Positions 1 through 8,726 of a stretch of DNA of 64,000 nt are shown one piece after another. A model generated the notes under the pieces. It had not been told where the DNA came from. It was given only the letters and a program-made list of their open reading frames with translations, and ran no database searches. The translations under genes were made by a program, and so were the position numbers. How positions within the stretch are numbered: the stretch's first letter is position 1; each line of letters starts with the position of its first letter. Location of the stretch: contig NZ_AZWO01000020.1 in NCBI RefSeq assembly GCF_000514775.1, positions 45,659 to 109,658 of the forward strand. The letters run 5' to 3'. Source of the DNA: Salinispora pacifica CNR114 (lineage in GTDB: Bacteria; Actinomycetota; Actinomycetes; Mycobacteriales; Micromonosporaceae).

Positions 1-56
1 ATCATTGCGGATGCGTAAGGGTTATCTGGATGTCTGGGCTGGTTCCAGACAGCGCG

Positions 57-95
57 AAGCGCCCCGCCCGGCCGTGAGGCCAGAGCGGGGCGCTT
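57..95. terminator. Bidirectional terminator hairpin
   Basis: Eleven-base perfect inverted repeat (arms 57-67 and 85-95, AAGCGCCCCGC and its complement) just past the stop of the methyltransferase gene, which reads towards it. Strong GC stem with a weak T-rich tail on the plus strand. Likely ends the leftward transcript. Confidence 0.6.
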
Positions 96-149
96 GTGTT
101 GGTGGTCGGCGCCGGCCGGGACGTCACCGGCGGCACCGCATCGGCGATC

Positions 150-887
150 TTACCCGGGCGTGTGCTGCATGGTGGCGTCGGTGATCCGCTGTCGTGCAAT
201 CTGGGCGTAGTGGGTGCTGGCCTCGATACCGACGAACGGGTGGCCAGCGGCAGTGGCGGCGACGCCGGTGGAGCCGGAGCCGGCGAAGGGGTCGAGTACG
301 ACGCCGCTGGGTGGGCAGACCTTCATCAGGTCGGCGAGCAGGTTGACGGGCTTCTGGGTGATGTGCTGCCTGCCCTTGCCGCGGGGCTGGCTGGCGCTGT
401 AGAGGCCGGGCAGGTAGACGGGGTTGCGGGTGGCGTCGATCGGCCCATGCGAGCCCCACAGCAGGAACTCACAGTCGGCTTTGAACCCGCCGACACGCGG
501 GCGAGAGATCGGTTTGTGCCAGCAGATGATGCCGCGCCACAGCCAGCCGCCGGCCTGCAGGGCGTCGCTGGTGGCCGGTAGTTGCCGCCAGTCGGTGAAA
601 ACAAGCAGGGATGCGCCGGGTTTCGATACGCGGAGGCAGTCGGCGAGGATCAGCGACAGCCATGCGGTGTAAGAGCGCTGGTCGCGGTTGTCCCCGGTGA
701 AATCCCGCAGCTGATGGGCGGCGTCGCCGGAGACGTACTTGCTTCGGGTGGTGTTCTTGGTCCGGTCAGATTGGGTACGGCCGCCGGAGTTGTACGGCGG
801 GTCGGTCAGCACGAGGTCAACGCTCGCGGCGGGCAGGGTGGGCAGGATCGTCAGGGCGTCGCCGTGGTGCACAGTCCAGGGGCTCAT
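150..887 (-). CDS. Phage DNA methyltransferase, DPPY type
   Basis: 245 residues. Catalytic motif DPPY lies at residues 29-32 and the AdoMet-binding motif DPFAGSGSTG at 199-208. DPPY before the FxGxG motif is the beta (N6-adenine or N4-cytosine) arrangement, so it should methylate an exocyclic amino group in a specific DNA sequence. No restriction endonuclease is nearby, so it is a solitary phage enzyme, perhaps protecting phage DNA from host restriction. It follows the lysis genes and is separated from them by a hairpin at 929-961. Target specificity cannot be read from the sequence. Confidence 0.9.
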   Translation of the reverse strand: MSPWTVHHGDALTILPTLPAASVDLVLTDPPYNSGGRTQSDRTKNTTRSKYVSGDAAHQLRDFTGDNRDQRSYTAWLSLILADCLRVSKPGASLLVFTDWRQLPATSDALQAGGWLWRGIICWHKPISRPRVGGFKADCEFLLWGSHGPIDATRNPVYLPGLYSASQPRGKGRQHITQKPVNLLADLMKVCPPSGVVLDPFAGSGSTGVAATAAGHPFVGIEASTHYAQIARQRITDATMQHTPG

Positions 888-928
888 CGGGTCTCCCGCA
901 TCAACCCGGGGGTGTCTGAAGGGTGTCC

Positions 929-961
929 GTTGGTGGTGGTGCCCCGGTCACCACCACCAAC
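929..961 (-). terminator. Hairpin between lysis genes and methyltransferase
   Basis: Thirteen-base perfect inverted repeat (929-941 and 949-961, arm GTTGGTGGTGGTG) with a 7-base loop, in the 97-base gap between the small membrane protein gene and the methyltransferase gene. Its position suits a terminator or attenuator for the late operon. There is no long U-run, so the function is inferred from structure alone. Confidence 0.55.
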
Positions 962-984
962 GGGGTGTGGCTGGGTCGGCTGGA

Positions 985-1248
985 CTACTGCCTTCGGGCG
1001 GCCGGCGCCTCGTACGTGGGCGCGGCCGGCGTGCCGAGCAGCACCCCCAGCCACGGCCAGCGCGCCTCTGCGATCCTGATGAGGGCGTAGTACCCGGCCA
1101 TCGCCAGCGCGACCACACCGGCCGTGAGGGCGGTGCCCGAGTCGGCGTCGAGCACGATGCCCGCCGTCGAGGCGAGCCACGCGAGGGCGGCGCCGACGGC
1201 GGCGGGGACAGCGGTACGGATCAGCGAGATCAGGTAGTCGTGAGTCAT
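985..1248 (-). CDS. Small two-helix membrane protein, holin candidate
   Basis: 87 residues with two predicted transmembrane segments (about residues 12-30 and 40-58) and a short charged C-terminal tail. Size, topology and position two genes downstream of the endolysin fit a holin, which would permeabilise the membrane to release the endolysin. Holins share little sequence, so this rests on context. Its ATG overlaps the stop of the upstream gene (ATGA), indicating coupled translation. Confidence 0.6.
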   Translation of the reverse strand: MTHDYLISLIRTAVPAAVGAALAWLASTAGIVLDADSGTALTAGVVALAMAGYYALIRIAEARWPWLGVLLGTPAAPTYEAPAARRQ

Positions 1249-1562
1249 TGGGGTTTCCTCTCGGGGGTGGTGTCGGCGCCGACCTGCTCGGCGATCCGGC
1301 CGACCTGGTCCTTGAGTGACTGACCTCCGTTGGGGCGCAGTTCCTCCAGGGCGTCAAGGCGGCATTCGATTCGGCCGACCCGGGCCATCAACCCGGGGCG
1401 CCCGTCGGGGAGGCCGGGCCGGGGTGGCTCGCCGAGCAGGTCATCGGCGAGCCTGGCCAGTTTGCGGCTGGTGGTCAGCGTGCCGCGGCCGGCGCGGCGG
1501 AGTACCTCGGCGGCGGCGCCGACGGCGGCGATCACCGCCGAGATGTAGAGCAGTGTCTCCAC
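1245..1562 (-). CDS. Small membrane-anchored phage protein
   Basis: 105 residues from a GTG start at 1562, chosen because CAGGAG precedes it and because residues encoded upstream would run back into the endolysin gene. One N-terminal hydrophobic segment (about residues 4-20) is followed by a basic linker and a C-terminal helical region with heptad character. It resembles the single-span proteins often found between endolysin and holin in actinophages (DUF2746-like is a guess). It may act in lysis timing. It overlaps the holin candidate by 4 bp. Confidence 0.7.
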   Translation of the reverse strand: METLLYISAVIAAVGAAAEVLRRAGRGTLTTSRKLARLADDLLGEPPRPGLPDGRPGLMARVGRIECRLDALEELRPNGGQSLKDQVGRIAEQVGADTTPERKPQ

Positions 1563-1582
1563 CGCGGACTCCTGACGTGCGG

Positions 1583-2401
1583 CTAGATGATCGGGTTGCG
1601 GTATGCGGCATCCCACGTCTTGCGGCCCAGCAGCCCATCGCGGGTGAGGCCCTGGTCCGCCTGGAATGCCTTGATCAGCTCTCGGTACTCCGGCCCGTAC
1701 AGGCCATCGGCGCCGGTCTTGCGCAGGTACCGCTTGCCCTTGCCGGCGGGCCAGCCCCGACGGGTGAGCTGTTTGGTCCACATCGCGAGCCACTGCCGGT
1801 CGGATTTGCCCACGAATCGGCGGCGGTAGTAGCCCGAAACCGACCTGTCACCACCGGAGCGTGGGCCGAAGTAGTAGCCGCCCGGCAGAGGGAACGCCAC
1901 CGGTGGTCCCGGAGCCGGCCGCACCGGTGCCGGAGCCGGTACGCCGAGCTGGTCGAGCCGCCAGTTTGTGCCCCGCACCGTGTCCGCGGCCTGGGTGAAG
2001 TCTGAGTTCACGTGGCAGTGGCTCGTGTGCCGGTTCGACCCGGTGTACGCGTGGGTGGCGAACTGGTGCCGACGGTGCCAGATCCGGCCCTGGTAAATGA
2101 TGTACCGCACCCACCACAGTGCACCCGATCGGGCGAGTGTCACCCACAGCTGCACGACCTGTTCCATCGTGACCCCGCGCGGGTCGTGCAGGTCGGCGTC
2201 GAAGTCTCGGGCCCGTACCTCGTCGAGCTGGTCGCCATCGCGATATTCCGCCCGACCGGTCCGGTCCGGGTTGTGGCTCGACGGGTAGCGCTGGTGGGCG
2301 GTGTCGCCGATCGAGCCGTCCGATCTGGTGTCTCGCTTGGGGAACCGCTGGTTGAGCTGGTCTCGGGCCTCATCCAGATTCGGTACTACTGTCCATGCCA
2401 T
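1583..2401 (-). CDS. Endolysin: M15-like peptidase plus peptidoglycan-binding domain
   Basis: 272 residues. The N-terminal half carries a zinc-peptidase signature of the M15/VanY-like endolysin class: His43 in SSHNPD, Asp66 in ARDFDAD and His130 in HCHVN are the likely ligands. The C-terminal part (about 205-270) is a peptidoglycan-binding repeat domain (AFQADQGLTRDGLLG). It should cut peptide cross-links of the cell wall at lysis. The GGAGGTG ribosome site sits inside the end of a small upstream gene whose frame overlaps the start. Membrane proteins follow, as in a lysis cassette. Confidence 0.85.
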   Translation of the reverse strand: MAWTVVPNLDEARDQLNQRFPKRDTRSDGSIGDTAHQRYPSSHNPDRTGRAEYRDGDQLDEVRARDFDADLHDPRGVTMEQVVQLWVTLARSGALWWVRYIIYQGRIWHRRHQFATHAYTGSNRHTSHCHVNSDFTQAADTVRGTNWRLDQLGVPAPAPVRPAPGPPVAFPLPGGYYFGPRSGGDRSVSGYYRRRFVGKSDRQWLAMWTKQLTRRGWPAGKGKRYLRKTGADGLYGPEYRELIKAFQADQGLTRDGLLGRKTWDAAYRNPII

Positions 2402-2522
2402 CGGTGTTCACCTCCATGATTGGCCAGTCGGTCTGCTCAGGGTCGAGCCATGGATCCGGGGTCGGCTCCCCGATGTGCTGCTCCGGTTCCTCATCCGGGA
2501 CCGGGTGTGGAATTACAGTCAT
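2370..2522 (-). CDS. Small acidic phage protein between tail and lysis genes
   Basis: 50 residues (starts MTVIPHPVPDEEPEQH), too short for common gene finders. A GAAGGTGAG ribosome site precedes the ATG at 2522. It fills the otherwise empty gap between the tail protein gene and the endolysin gene and overlaps the endolysin start by 32 bp, suggesting coupling. It is proline- and acid-rich with no recognisable domain. Function unknown. Confidence 0.55.
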   Translation of the reverse strand: MTVIPHPVPDEEPEQHIGEPTPDPWLDPEQTDWPIMEVNTDGMDSSTESG

Positions 2523-2531
2523 TACTCACCT

Positions 2532-2930
2532 TCAGTTGATATAGGTTGCGGTCAGGCGCAGATTTGTGCCCGCCGCAATATCGCCGCCGGCGGCACGCGC
2601 TTCCACAATTCCATTCGAGGCGTGGATGATGCCCGTTACGGAAAAGTAGCCGTTATCGCCGGACCACATGGTTGATGACCCCGTCGGCCCCCACCATGAG
2701 GGCAGCGTCCCAAGCTCGCGGTCCGGCAAATTCCCATTCGAGCTCAGGTTACTCCCCGTATCGAATGCTAAATGCACGACGAGTACGCAGACTCCGGCCG
2801 TACGACGGAGCTGGAAATTCAGTAGCGTTAAATTGTCGGCGACCGTAAAACCCGTGGTGACCTCCTCGTAATATCTGCCGTTTAGTCGGGCAGGCGTCAG
2901 TGGTTGGCCGGACGTAATGAGCTCAGGCAT
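2532..2930 (-). CDS. Phage tail or fibre accessory protein
   Basis: 132 residues starting MPELITSGQPLTP; this start follows GGGAGGGGAG, and longer versions would overlap the upstream gene. The sequence is rich in Gly, Thr, Asn and aromatic residues with a beta-sandwich look (jelly-roll-like, no helices). It lies directly behind the large tail protein and before the lysis genes, a place used by receptor-binding or tail-tip proteins. I do not recognise a family. Confidence 0.6.
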   Translation of the reverse strand: MPELITSGQPLTPARLNGRYYEEVTTGFTVADNLTLLNFQLRRTAGVCVLVVHLAFDTGSNLSSNGNLPDRELGTLPSWWGPTGSSTMWSGDNGYFSVTGIIHASNGIVEARAAGGDIAAGTNLRLTATYIN

Positions 2931-2943
2931 TTCTCCCCTCCCG

Positions 2944-5667
2944 TTAGAGCGGTGTGATGGCCGGTGTCCAGACCTGCACCGAGGTCCCATCCGGCCAGGC
3001 CCGTTGGACTCCGTTGACGCTGCGCGTGGCCAGGGTCACTGTTTGTGTGAGCCCGGTGCCGGTGATCCCGGTAGCGGTCACGCGCTCCCCGCCGACCTGT
3101 AGATCCACGGGGAAATCCGCGGGATCCGTGGTCCAACCGCCGTTTTCGGCGGTCGAGGTCATCGTCATGGTCAGCGCTGACTCGGACACGGCCGCGATGG
3201 TGGAGCCGTCCGCCGGTACACGTTGCGGGCCGTCGGCCACGGCCACCGTGTATGGGCCTGCGGGCACACACACCAGTCGCAGATCCCAGGCGTGCTGGGT
3301 GATGGTCTCGGTGTACCCCTCGGCGTGCTGGTCGATGCCGTCCGGTGGCAGCCACACAGGCGGAGATCCGATCGTCAGGCGGTCCCCTACGTCCACTGCG
3401 GCGGCGGCGAGGATAAGCGCGGGTTTGCCCGCATGGCCGAGCGCGGCCAGGTCGAGGCGGATGGTGGGATACCGGGCCTCATCCCACGTGCCTAGGTGCG
3501 TGCGCCATGACGCCTGGTCACGTAGCTGGGAGTCGGACGGGACGTGGACAGTCACTTGGTGGTCGTATCGGCCGACACCATCCGGCGGCGCCGCTGTGGA
3601 CAGCGGACCCGACGTCACCTCATACCGGTACGCCGACCCGCCGGACCGTGAGGCAGTAACGTCGTTGCGGACGTGCCGGTCGTCGTCGACGGGCTCCAGC
3701 GGCGGCGCGACCTCACCGTCCGCGCCGTAGGTCAGGACGACGGCTCCCGGCTGGTTGTACCGGGATCGCACGCTTCGGTAGGCCAGCCCCAGCACTGTGC
3801 GCGGCTCGTAGAGGATGCCCTGGTCGACGTCCTCACACTGGCGCAACAGGGTCAGCAGGGTGCCCGTGGGTTGCGGGCCCATCGTCACGGTGTCGTCAGG
3901 ATCACCCACGATGTGGCAGGTGATGCCCTCCTCATGACACAGCCGCTCGATCCGCCGGCCGGCTGTCTCGCCGATGTGTCCCGTGACGGCTGGAGCGACG
4001 GTCGTCCAGGTATCCGTGGTCGGGGCTCGCCACACACCGATGTGGCCCAGCGCGGCCGTGCCATCCGCCCGCGGCCCGATGTGTAGACGGTGCGGCACAC
4101 CCGGCGCTCCGGCCGTGGTGGTTGAACTCCGGAGGGCACCGTCAATCCGCAGCGTGTAGGTGACGGTTCCGCCGCCGACGTCGGCCGCCCCCGCCTCCAG
4201 CCAGTGTGGCTCACCATCGCCATAGTCGGTGAAATCGGTAAGAATATAGGTGAAGCTGGATGAGTCATGTCCGTAGGCCACCGCTGCCACCAGCACGGAC
4301 GACGACGACAGGTCTATCCGCAGTTCGTCGTAGATGCTGTCGCCGCCCACAGCGATGGACAGCACGTCCCAGCCCGCCCCGCTGCCGAGCTGCACCAGAA
4401 ACCGGATAGCCCAATCGTCGCCCGACGCGACACCGGTAATCGGGCCAGCGAGACTGCTAGCTTCCCGTGAGAAGTCCGGTAGGGGCGACGAACCGGGCGA
4501 CGCAACAGACGCCCAGGCGATCGCACCGGTAGCGGTTAGCGGAGTTCCGCCGACTAGCCCGGACGCGGCCTGGGTAGAACCCGCACCGTCCTCGATCGGC
4601 CAGTACGCGACCGGAGCAGTCCCGGTGATTGCTCGCCGCATCGGCGACGTGAGCGGCGAGGCTCCCTGATCAAGGCGGCGCAAGATCCCCGCGCCGCTTA
4701 CCGACACCCACACATCGGTGCCGGTGACGTCCCACCGTGGCGGCCATGCTGGCACCTCCACCGTGGCCCGAATGTCCCAGTCGTCGACCCCGCTGAGTAC
4801 GTACACAGCGGCGTGGTTGTCGGCGGCCGTGGCCGCGGCCGTACCGGCGAGGATCACTGTCTGCGCGCCGGCCGTCGCCACTCGCCGCGCCCACATCCGG
4901 ACCTGTAGAGACGAGCTGGCGGTGACATGCGAGTCGGCGAGGAGGATCCAGCCACCACCGTCGCCGTACGGGGCATCCGGCATCTGCGTGCCGGATGCCC
5001 AGCACTGCACGGCAACCAGCCACCAGCCGGCCTGCGTCCCCGACCCGGTGGTCAGGGTGACATTCGCCAGCGTGTCACTGATGCCCGACAGGGTCTGCTC
5101 GACCGCAATCGCCACACCGTGCACAACCGTTGAGGCCGCCACGTGACTGTGAGACGCGCTGGCGGTCGCGGTGCGGGCGCCGGTCGCCCCGGAAGACACA
5201 GTCTCGTAGGCGGTGGCCATGGTGGCATAGGTGCCGTCAGTCTCCGTTGGCCCCGCCGTCATGCTCACCGGCAGCGTGTAGTCGATCGGCGCCCCGGCTA
5301 CCCACGCGCAGATCAGCAGCCCGTCCGTAGTAGCGGTGACCGTTGGCGCATCGTGTGATGTGGAAGAAACCGAGGTGCCGCCGGCGGCACCCAGGTGCGG
5401 CCTACCGCGGTGTACCCGGGCCTGGGTGTTGCGCCCTAACAGCCCGTAGTACGGGCCGGTCGGGTTCCGCGGGCTGTACCGGCCGTTGACGTCACGAATC
5501 GACAGTGACAACGACGTCGGCACCGACTCAGAGCCCTCCGACATCCGCCCACGGCTGATCACGACAGGACCGTGGCCGGTCAGGACATCACTGGTGATGT
5601 CCAACCACCCACCCACATCAAGCTCCACCGTCACATCCAGTGGATCGGCGGGAAACGCCACCTGCAC
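2944..5667 (-). CDS. Large minor tail protein with LamG-like domain
   Basis: 907 residues. The N-terminus (VTVELDVGGWLDITSDVL, then SLSLSIRDVNGRYSPRNP) is typical of actinophage minor tail proteins encoded just after the tape measure gene. A concanavalin/LamG-like segment at about 350-545 (starting APVAYWPIEDGAGS) may bind carbohydrate on the cell surface. The C-terminal region again resembles tail-hub material. It is separated from the tape measure gene by only 9 bases. Expected at the tail tip, in adsorption. Confidence 0.8.
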   Translation of the reverse strand: MQVAFPADPLDVTVELDVGGWLDITSDVLTGHGPVVISRGRMSEGSESVPTSLSLSIRDVNGRYSPRNPTGPYYGLLGRNTQARVHRGRPHLGAAGGTSVSSTSHDAPTVTATTDGLLICAWVAGAPIDYTLPVSMTAGPTETDGTYATMATAYETVSSGATGARTATASASHSHVAASTVVHGVAIAVEQTLSGISDTLANVTLTTGSGTQAGWWLVAVQCWASGTQMPDAPYGDGGGWILLADSHVTASSSLQVRMWARRVATAGAQTVILAGTAAATAADNHAAVYVLSGVDDWDIRATVEVPAWPPRWDVTGTDVWVSVSGAGILRRLDQGASPLTSPMRRAITGTAPVAYWPIEDGAGSTQAASGLVGGTPLTATGAIAWASVASPGSSPLPDFSREASSLAGPITGVASGDDWAIRFLVQLGSGAGWDVLSIAVGGDSIYDELRIDLSSSSVLVAAVAYGHDSSSFTYILTDFTDYGDGEPHWLEAGAADVGGGTVTYTLRIDGALRSSTTTAGAPGVPHRLHIGPRADGTAALGHIGVWRAPTTDTWTTVAPAVTGHIGETAGRRIERLCHEEGITCHIVGDPDDTVTMGPQPTGTLLTLLRQCEDVDQGILYEPRTVLGLAYRSVRSRYNQPGAVVLTYGADGEVAPPLEPVDDDRHVRNDVTASRSGGSAYRYEVTSGPLSTAAPPDGVGRYDHQVTVHVPSDSQLRDQASWRTHLGTWDEARYPTIRLDLAALGHAGKPALILAAAAVDVGDRLTIGSPPVWLPPDGIDQHAEGYTETITQHAWDLRLVCVPAGPYTVAVADGPQRVPADGSTIAAVSESALTMTMTSTAENGGWTTDPADFPVDLQVGGERVTATGITGTGLTQTVTLATRSVNGVQRAWPDGTSVQVWTPAITPL

Positions 5668-5676
5668 TCCTCCCCG

Positions 5677-7713
5677 TCAGGCCGGCCGTATCCGGCCCTG
5701 ATCAGCCACAAGCCGTAGCGCTCCGGTCCGGATCAGGCCGAGGAACATGTCGGTGAAAGTCCGCTCCATCGAGCCACCGCCTGCACCGGCCTCGACGCGA
5801 ATCGTGAAGCTCCCGCTGGCAGAGGGGCTACCGGCCATCGCCGGCAGCGCCGATGGGGCCGCACGGCCGCCGGTCTCACGGCGGATCGCCGCCCGTAGCC
5901 GCTCCAGGCCGGCCGCACCGCCAATACTGTCGACCTCCTGCGAGGTCAGCACACCCTCACCTGGAGCCAGCACAGCGGGCACCGAGTCGACACCCTTCGC
6001 GCCGGCACCTCGCACATAGCCGCCGGCCGAGAACTCGCGGACGCCGCCGCGGGCGGTGTGCCGCTCAGCGATGATCCGCTGCCTGACCGTCGAGGTCTTG
6101 TCCAGGTTGACGCTGGCCAGCCACCGTTTGTAGGCGGCTACCGCGGTGCGGGCGCCTCCGGCGTCGACAGACACCGTCCGGTTGATGTCGGGGATCCGGA
6201 ACAACTGTGTGGCGAGGGTGTTCGCCTCGCGGCGCTCCACGCCCATCGCGTCGGCCGCGCGGAGGAAGTCCGCGCGGGCCTGCTCAACGACATCCGCCGC
6301 CCGCTGGTGGTTGCCGGTGGTTTCCCGGATAGCCGCGGCGTTGTCATTCGCGGCCCGCGCAGCATCGAGCAACGCCCGCCGGTTTCGCTCCCCGGCCTCT
6401 GTGTGGGGGTCGATACCCGCGCCCTTGCCGTCCTTGGCCGCCTCGGTAAGGCGGCGCAGGGCTGAGGCCATACGAATGTTGGCCTCTTCGGAGGCGTACA
6501 CGCGGTTCAGGGACTCGTCGAGGGCCTGCGCGAACGTCTTGACCTCGGCGGTAGCGTCGCCGGCGGCGTTCTCGACCTTGCGCAGGCCACCGGCGATCCG
6601 CTCACCGCCGGCTTGCCCGGCCTCGCCGGTGTCCTCAAGAGCGTCCTTGAGTTCGGTGATTCGCTTGCGGCCCTCATCGATCTTCGGGCCGGCGCCGGGC
6701 AGCCACCCCCACAGGGTGTCGGCCATCGCTGCGCTCGCCTCGCCGATGTCCAGCGTCCGCCGGTACACCCAGCCCAGCACGTCAACCAAACCACCCACGG
6801 TGTGGATGCCAGTCTCCATCAACTGGAAGAGGAACCGCAGCGCTGACGCGCCCTCGTCGGCGTTGTCGGCAAAGGTGTCGAACAAGTCACCGAGGGCGCG
6901 TCCCAGCCGGGGTAGCCCGTCGGATATCTCCCGGATAGCCGGCCCGGCAGCCTCGATACCGTCGCGCAGCGCCGGACCCAACTCGCGAGCCATACCGGCC
7001 ACGCCACGCGCGAGCGGCTCGACGTAGCGTGACGCTGCCTGAAACGCCCCATCCACGTCCCCGGTGATGCTGGTCCACGCGTCGGAGACGATTCCGATAC
7101 CCCGCAACGCGGGCTTCACGAACCGGGCAGCCGATTTCTCCAGGCTACCGAGCGCCGACCGGCCGAGTGCCTTCCCGGCCGCCTGCACCCGAGAGTCTTT
7201 GCCGGCGAGCACCAGACCGCCGAGCACACCCACACCCGCGGTCCCGCCGAGTACCGCACCACCAACAGCCGCACCGAGGGCAGGCACAATCGACGCGGCG
7301 AGAACCCCACCGATCGCCGCTCCGGCCGGGCCCAGCGGCGCATGAGCCAGGATCGGGCCGATCCGGGCCACCATCGACACCGCGAACCCGCGGCCGGCCT
7401 CCTCGCCCTGCCGCACGGCGTCGTTGACGATGTCGCGGTTACGTACCAGCCGACGCAGCTCCGTCTGCTGCTTACGCATCGTCCGGCTGATGTCCATCCG
7501 CCCCGCGGCGTCGTCAGTGCGGGCGAACTGCGCGGCCAGGCCCTTCAGCGCGACCTCGGCCGCCTCGATCTCCCGGTCGAGGCGGTCGGCGTCACGAGCG
7601 GTGGCCTGCATTCCGTCGCCGAGCTTGCCGACGCCGTCAGCGGCCCTTTTCGCCGCGCCGGAGACGGTTTCCCGCCCCAACAGATTGATCAGGATGTCGC
7701 GGACGTCAGCCAT
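5677..7713 (-). CDS. Tail tape measure protein
   Basis: About 678 residues. An N-terminal coiled coil (about 20-95) is followed by a long Gly/Ala-rich hydrophobic stretch (about 120-180), then helical Ala/Arg-rich sequence and a Gly-rich C-terminus: the usual tape measure layout. It sets tail length and forms the channel core. The ATG at 7713 is preferred over the GTG at 7716: GGGAGG lies at proper spacing and the ATG overlaps the stop of the frameshifted chaperone by one base (TGATG). Position right after the chaperone pair is diagnostic. Confidence 0.92.
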   Translation of the reverse strand: MADVRDILINLLGRETVSGAAKRAADGVGKLGDGMQATARDADRLDREIEAAEVALKGLAAQFARTDDAAGRMDISRTMRKQQTELRRLVRNRDIVNDAVRQGEEAGRGFAVSMVARIGPILAHAPLGPAGAAIGGVLAASIVPALGAAVGGAVLGGTAGVGVLGGLVLAGKDSRVQAAGKALGRSALGSLEKSAARFVKPALRGIGIVSDAWTSITGDVDGAFQAASRYVEPLARGVAGMARELGPALRDGIEAAGPAIREISDGLPRLGRALGDLFDTFADNADEGASALRFLFQLMETGIHTVGGLVDVLGWVYRRTLDIGEASAAMADTLWGWLPGAGPKIDEGRKRITELKDALEDTGEAGQAGGERIAGGLRKVENAAGDATAEVKTFAQALDESLNRVYASEEANIRMASALRRLTEAAKDGKGAGIDPHTEAGERNRRALLDAARAANDNAAAIRETTGNHQRAADVVEQARADFLRAADAMGVERREANTLATQLFRIPDINRTVSVDAGGARTAVAAYKRWLASVNLDKTSTVRQRIIAERHTARGGVREFSAGGYVRGAGAKGVDSVPAVLAPGEGVLTSQEVDSIGGAAGLERLRAAIRRETGGRAAPSALPAMAGSPSASGSFTIRVEAGAGGGSMERTFTDMFLGLIRTGALRLVADQGRIRPA

Positions 7714-8248
7714 CACGACCTCCCTCGCAGACCAGGGTGTTGGGCCATCAACGCCGCCCGTTCGTCGGCGGGCTCAGGCGCGATGGCGCTGAGGTGGGCG
7801 TTGATCTCCCGCAGCGTCATCTCGCGCTGCGCCGCAGGAGTGCACGCCACGAAGTGCCGGGACAGGATCGGCCCGACCTCGTCGAGCAGGGCGGCTAGGC
7901 CCCCTCGCTCTGCGGCGAGGACGAGGAGGCCCCACCCGGGGGGACCTCGTCGTCCTCCAGCCGTTCGAGGTGCATGAGGTACACCAGCGGCTCATACGAC
8001 TCGTACGCCTCGGTGACCCCGCCGAGACGGCGGGCCACCCACGTGGCCGCCAGGAGCGCCGTGGTGTACCGGGGGTCGGTCGGCCTGTCGAGGACGAGCA
8101 GCATGCCAGGGATGCCCATGCCGGTTGCGGCCTCGACGGCGATCAGCTCCCGGACCGGCTGCCGCAGTAGCGCCTCCGGGTCGAGGGTCCACGTTCCGTC
8201 GCCGTACCGTTCATGGTCGTCGGGGTGGAAGGTGAAGCGAAATCTCAC
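7713..8248 (-). CDS. Tail assembly chaperone GT, made by -1 frameshift
   Basis: The shorter chaperone frame is extended by a second frame after a -1 slip at 7937-7943. The product is 104 residues of the first frame followed by 74 of the second (starts GWGLLVLAAERGG, ends HPGLRGRS), 178 in total. The extension contains AQREMTLREINAHL, like C-terminal parts of other actinophage chaperones. In lambda-type phages the G and GT proteins load tail-tube subunits onto the tape measure. The stop overlaps the tape measure ATG. Both frame and position fit; slippage itself is inferred. Confidence 0.85.
7895..8248 (-). CDS. Tail assembly chaperone G, unshifted product
   Basis: 117 residues from GTG at 8248, two bases after the upstream stop; the ribosome site is weak (GAAAGG). 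The protein is acidic and helical, with a C-terminal tail of Gly, Ser and Glu (GGASSSSPQSEGA). It is the standard-decoding product of the chaperone pair placed just upstream of the tape measure gene and should be made in excess over GT. Longer in-frame ORF sequence upstream overlaps the preceding gene and is not used. Confidence 0.85.
   Translation of the reverse strand: MRFRFTFHPDDHERYGDGTWTLDPEALLRQPVRELIAVEAATGMGIPGMLLVLDRPTDPRYTTALLAATWVARRLGGVTEAYESYEPLVYLMHLERLEDDEVPPGGASSSSPQSEGA
7937..7943 (-). other. Programmed -1 frameshift slippery heptamer CCCCCCG
   Basis: On the minus strand the chaperone frame reads GTC CCC CCG, which places C CCC CCG in the X XXY YYZ register needed for -1 slippage. 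Re-pairing with CCC CCC lets both tRNAs keep most contacts. The zero frame stops 42 bases downstream of the heptamer, while the -1 frame runs open to the tape measure start. Confidence 0.8.
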
Positions 8249-8250
8249 GG

Positions 8251-8724
8251 TCAGCCTTTCGTGATCACGTCGGCGATGTGGTCCACGACCGCCTGCATTT
8301 CCCGGGCTATCGCTGGTGCGAGCTGGGCGGCGGGCCGGTCCACGAATCCGCGTCGCACCCGTTGGGCCACCCACGCCCGGCGGCGGCGCCCGAACACTGG
8401 ATGCCGCAACACGCCACGGTTGACTGCCGGGACGTCCCGCCGCTCCCGCTGCCCGTCAGCGAACACCCGGATCTGCACGCTGGCCTGGCCACGGCGCTCC
8501 CGGGTCTGCATACGAACCCGCAGGCTCTTGGACAGCAGCGGCCCGTACCCGGACGGCAACAGCCGCACCGCTGACCGCTGCACCTGCGGCTTGAGGGGTT
8601 TCGCCGCCCGCTGAAGGCCGGCGGATAGTTGCCGGGACAAGCCGCGGTCGCCGAGTTGGCGCAGGTTGCGCCGTACAGTCGTCAGGTCACGCCGCCCGGC
8701 CTCGACCTGGACGATGAAACCCAC
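8251..8724 (-). CDS. HK97 gp10-like tail completion protein
   Basis: 157 residues, strongly basic. The segment HPVFGRRRRAWVAQRVRRGF followed by a helical C-terminus (APAIAREMQAVVDHI) matches the pattern of HK97-gp10-like head-tail joining proteins. These sit at the head-tail interface. Here the gene lies after the tail-tube genes rather than before the terminator gene, a modest departure from the lambda/HK97 order. Two bases separate it from the chaperone start. Confidence 0.7.
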   Translation of the reverse strand: MGFIVQVEAGRRDLTTVRRNLRQLGDRGLSRQLSAGLQRAAKPLKPQVQRSAVRLLPSGYGPLLSKSLRVRMQTRERRGQASVQIRVFADGQRERRDVPAVNRGVLRHPVFGRRRRAWVAQRVRRGFVDRPAAQLAPAIAREMQAVVDHIADVITKG

Positions 8725-8726
8725 CG

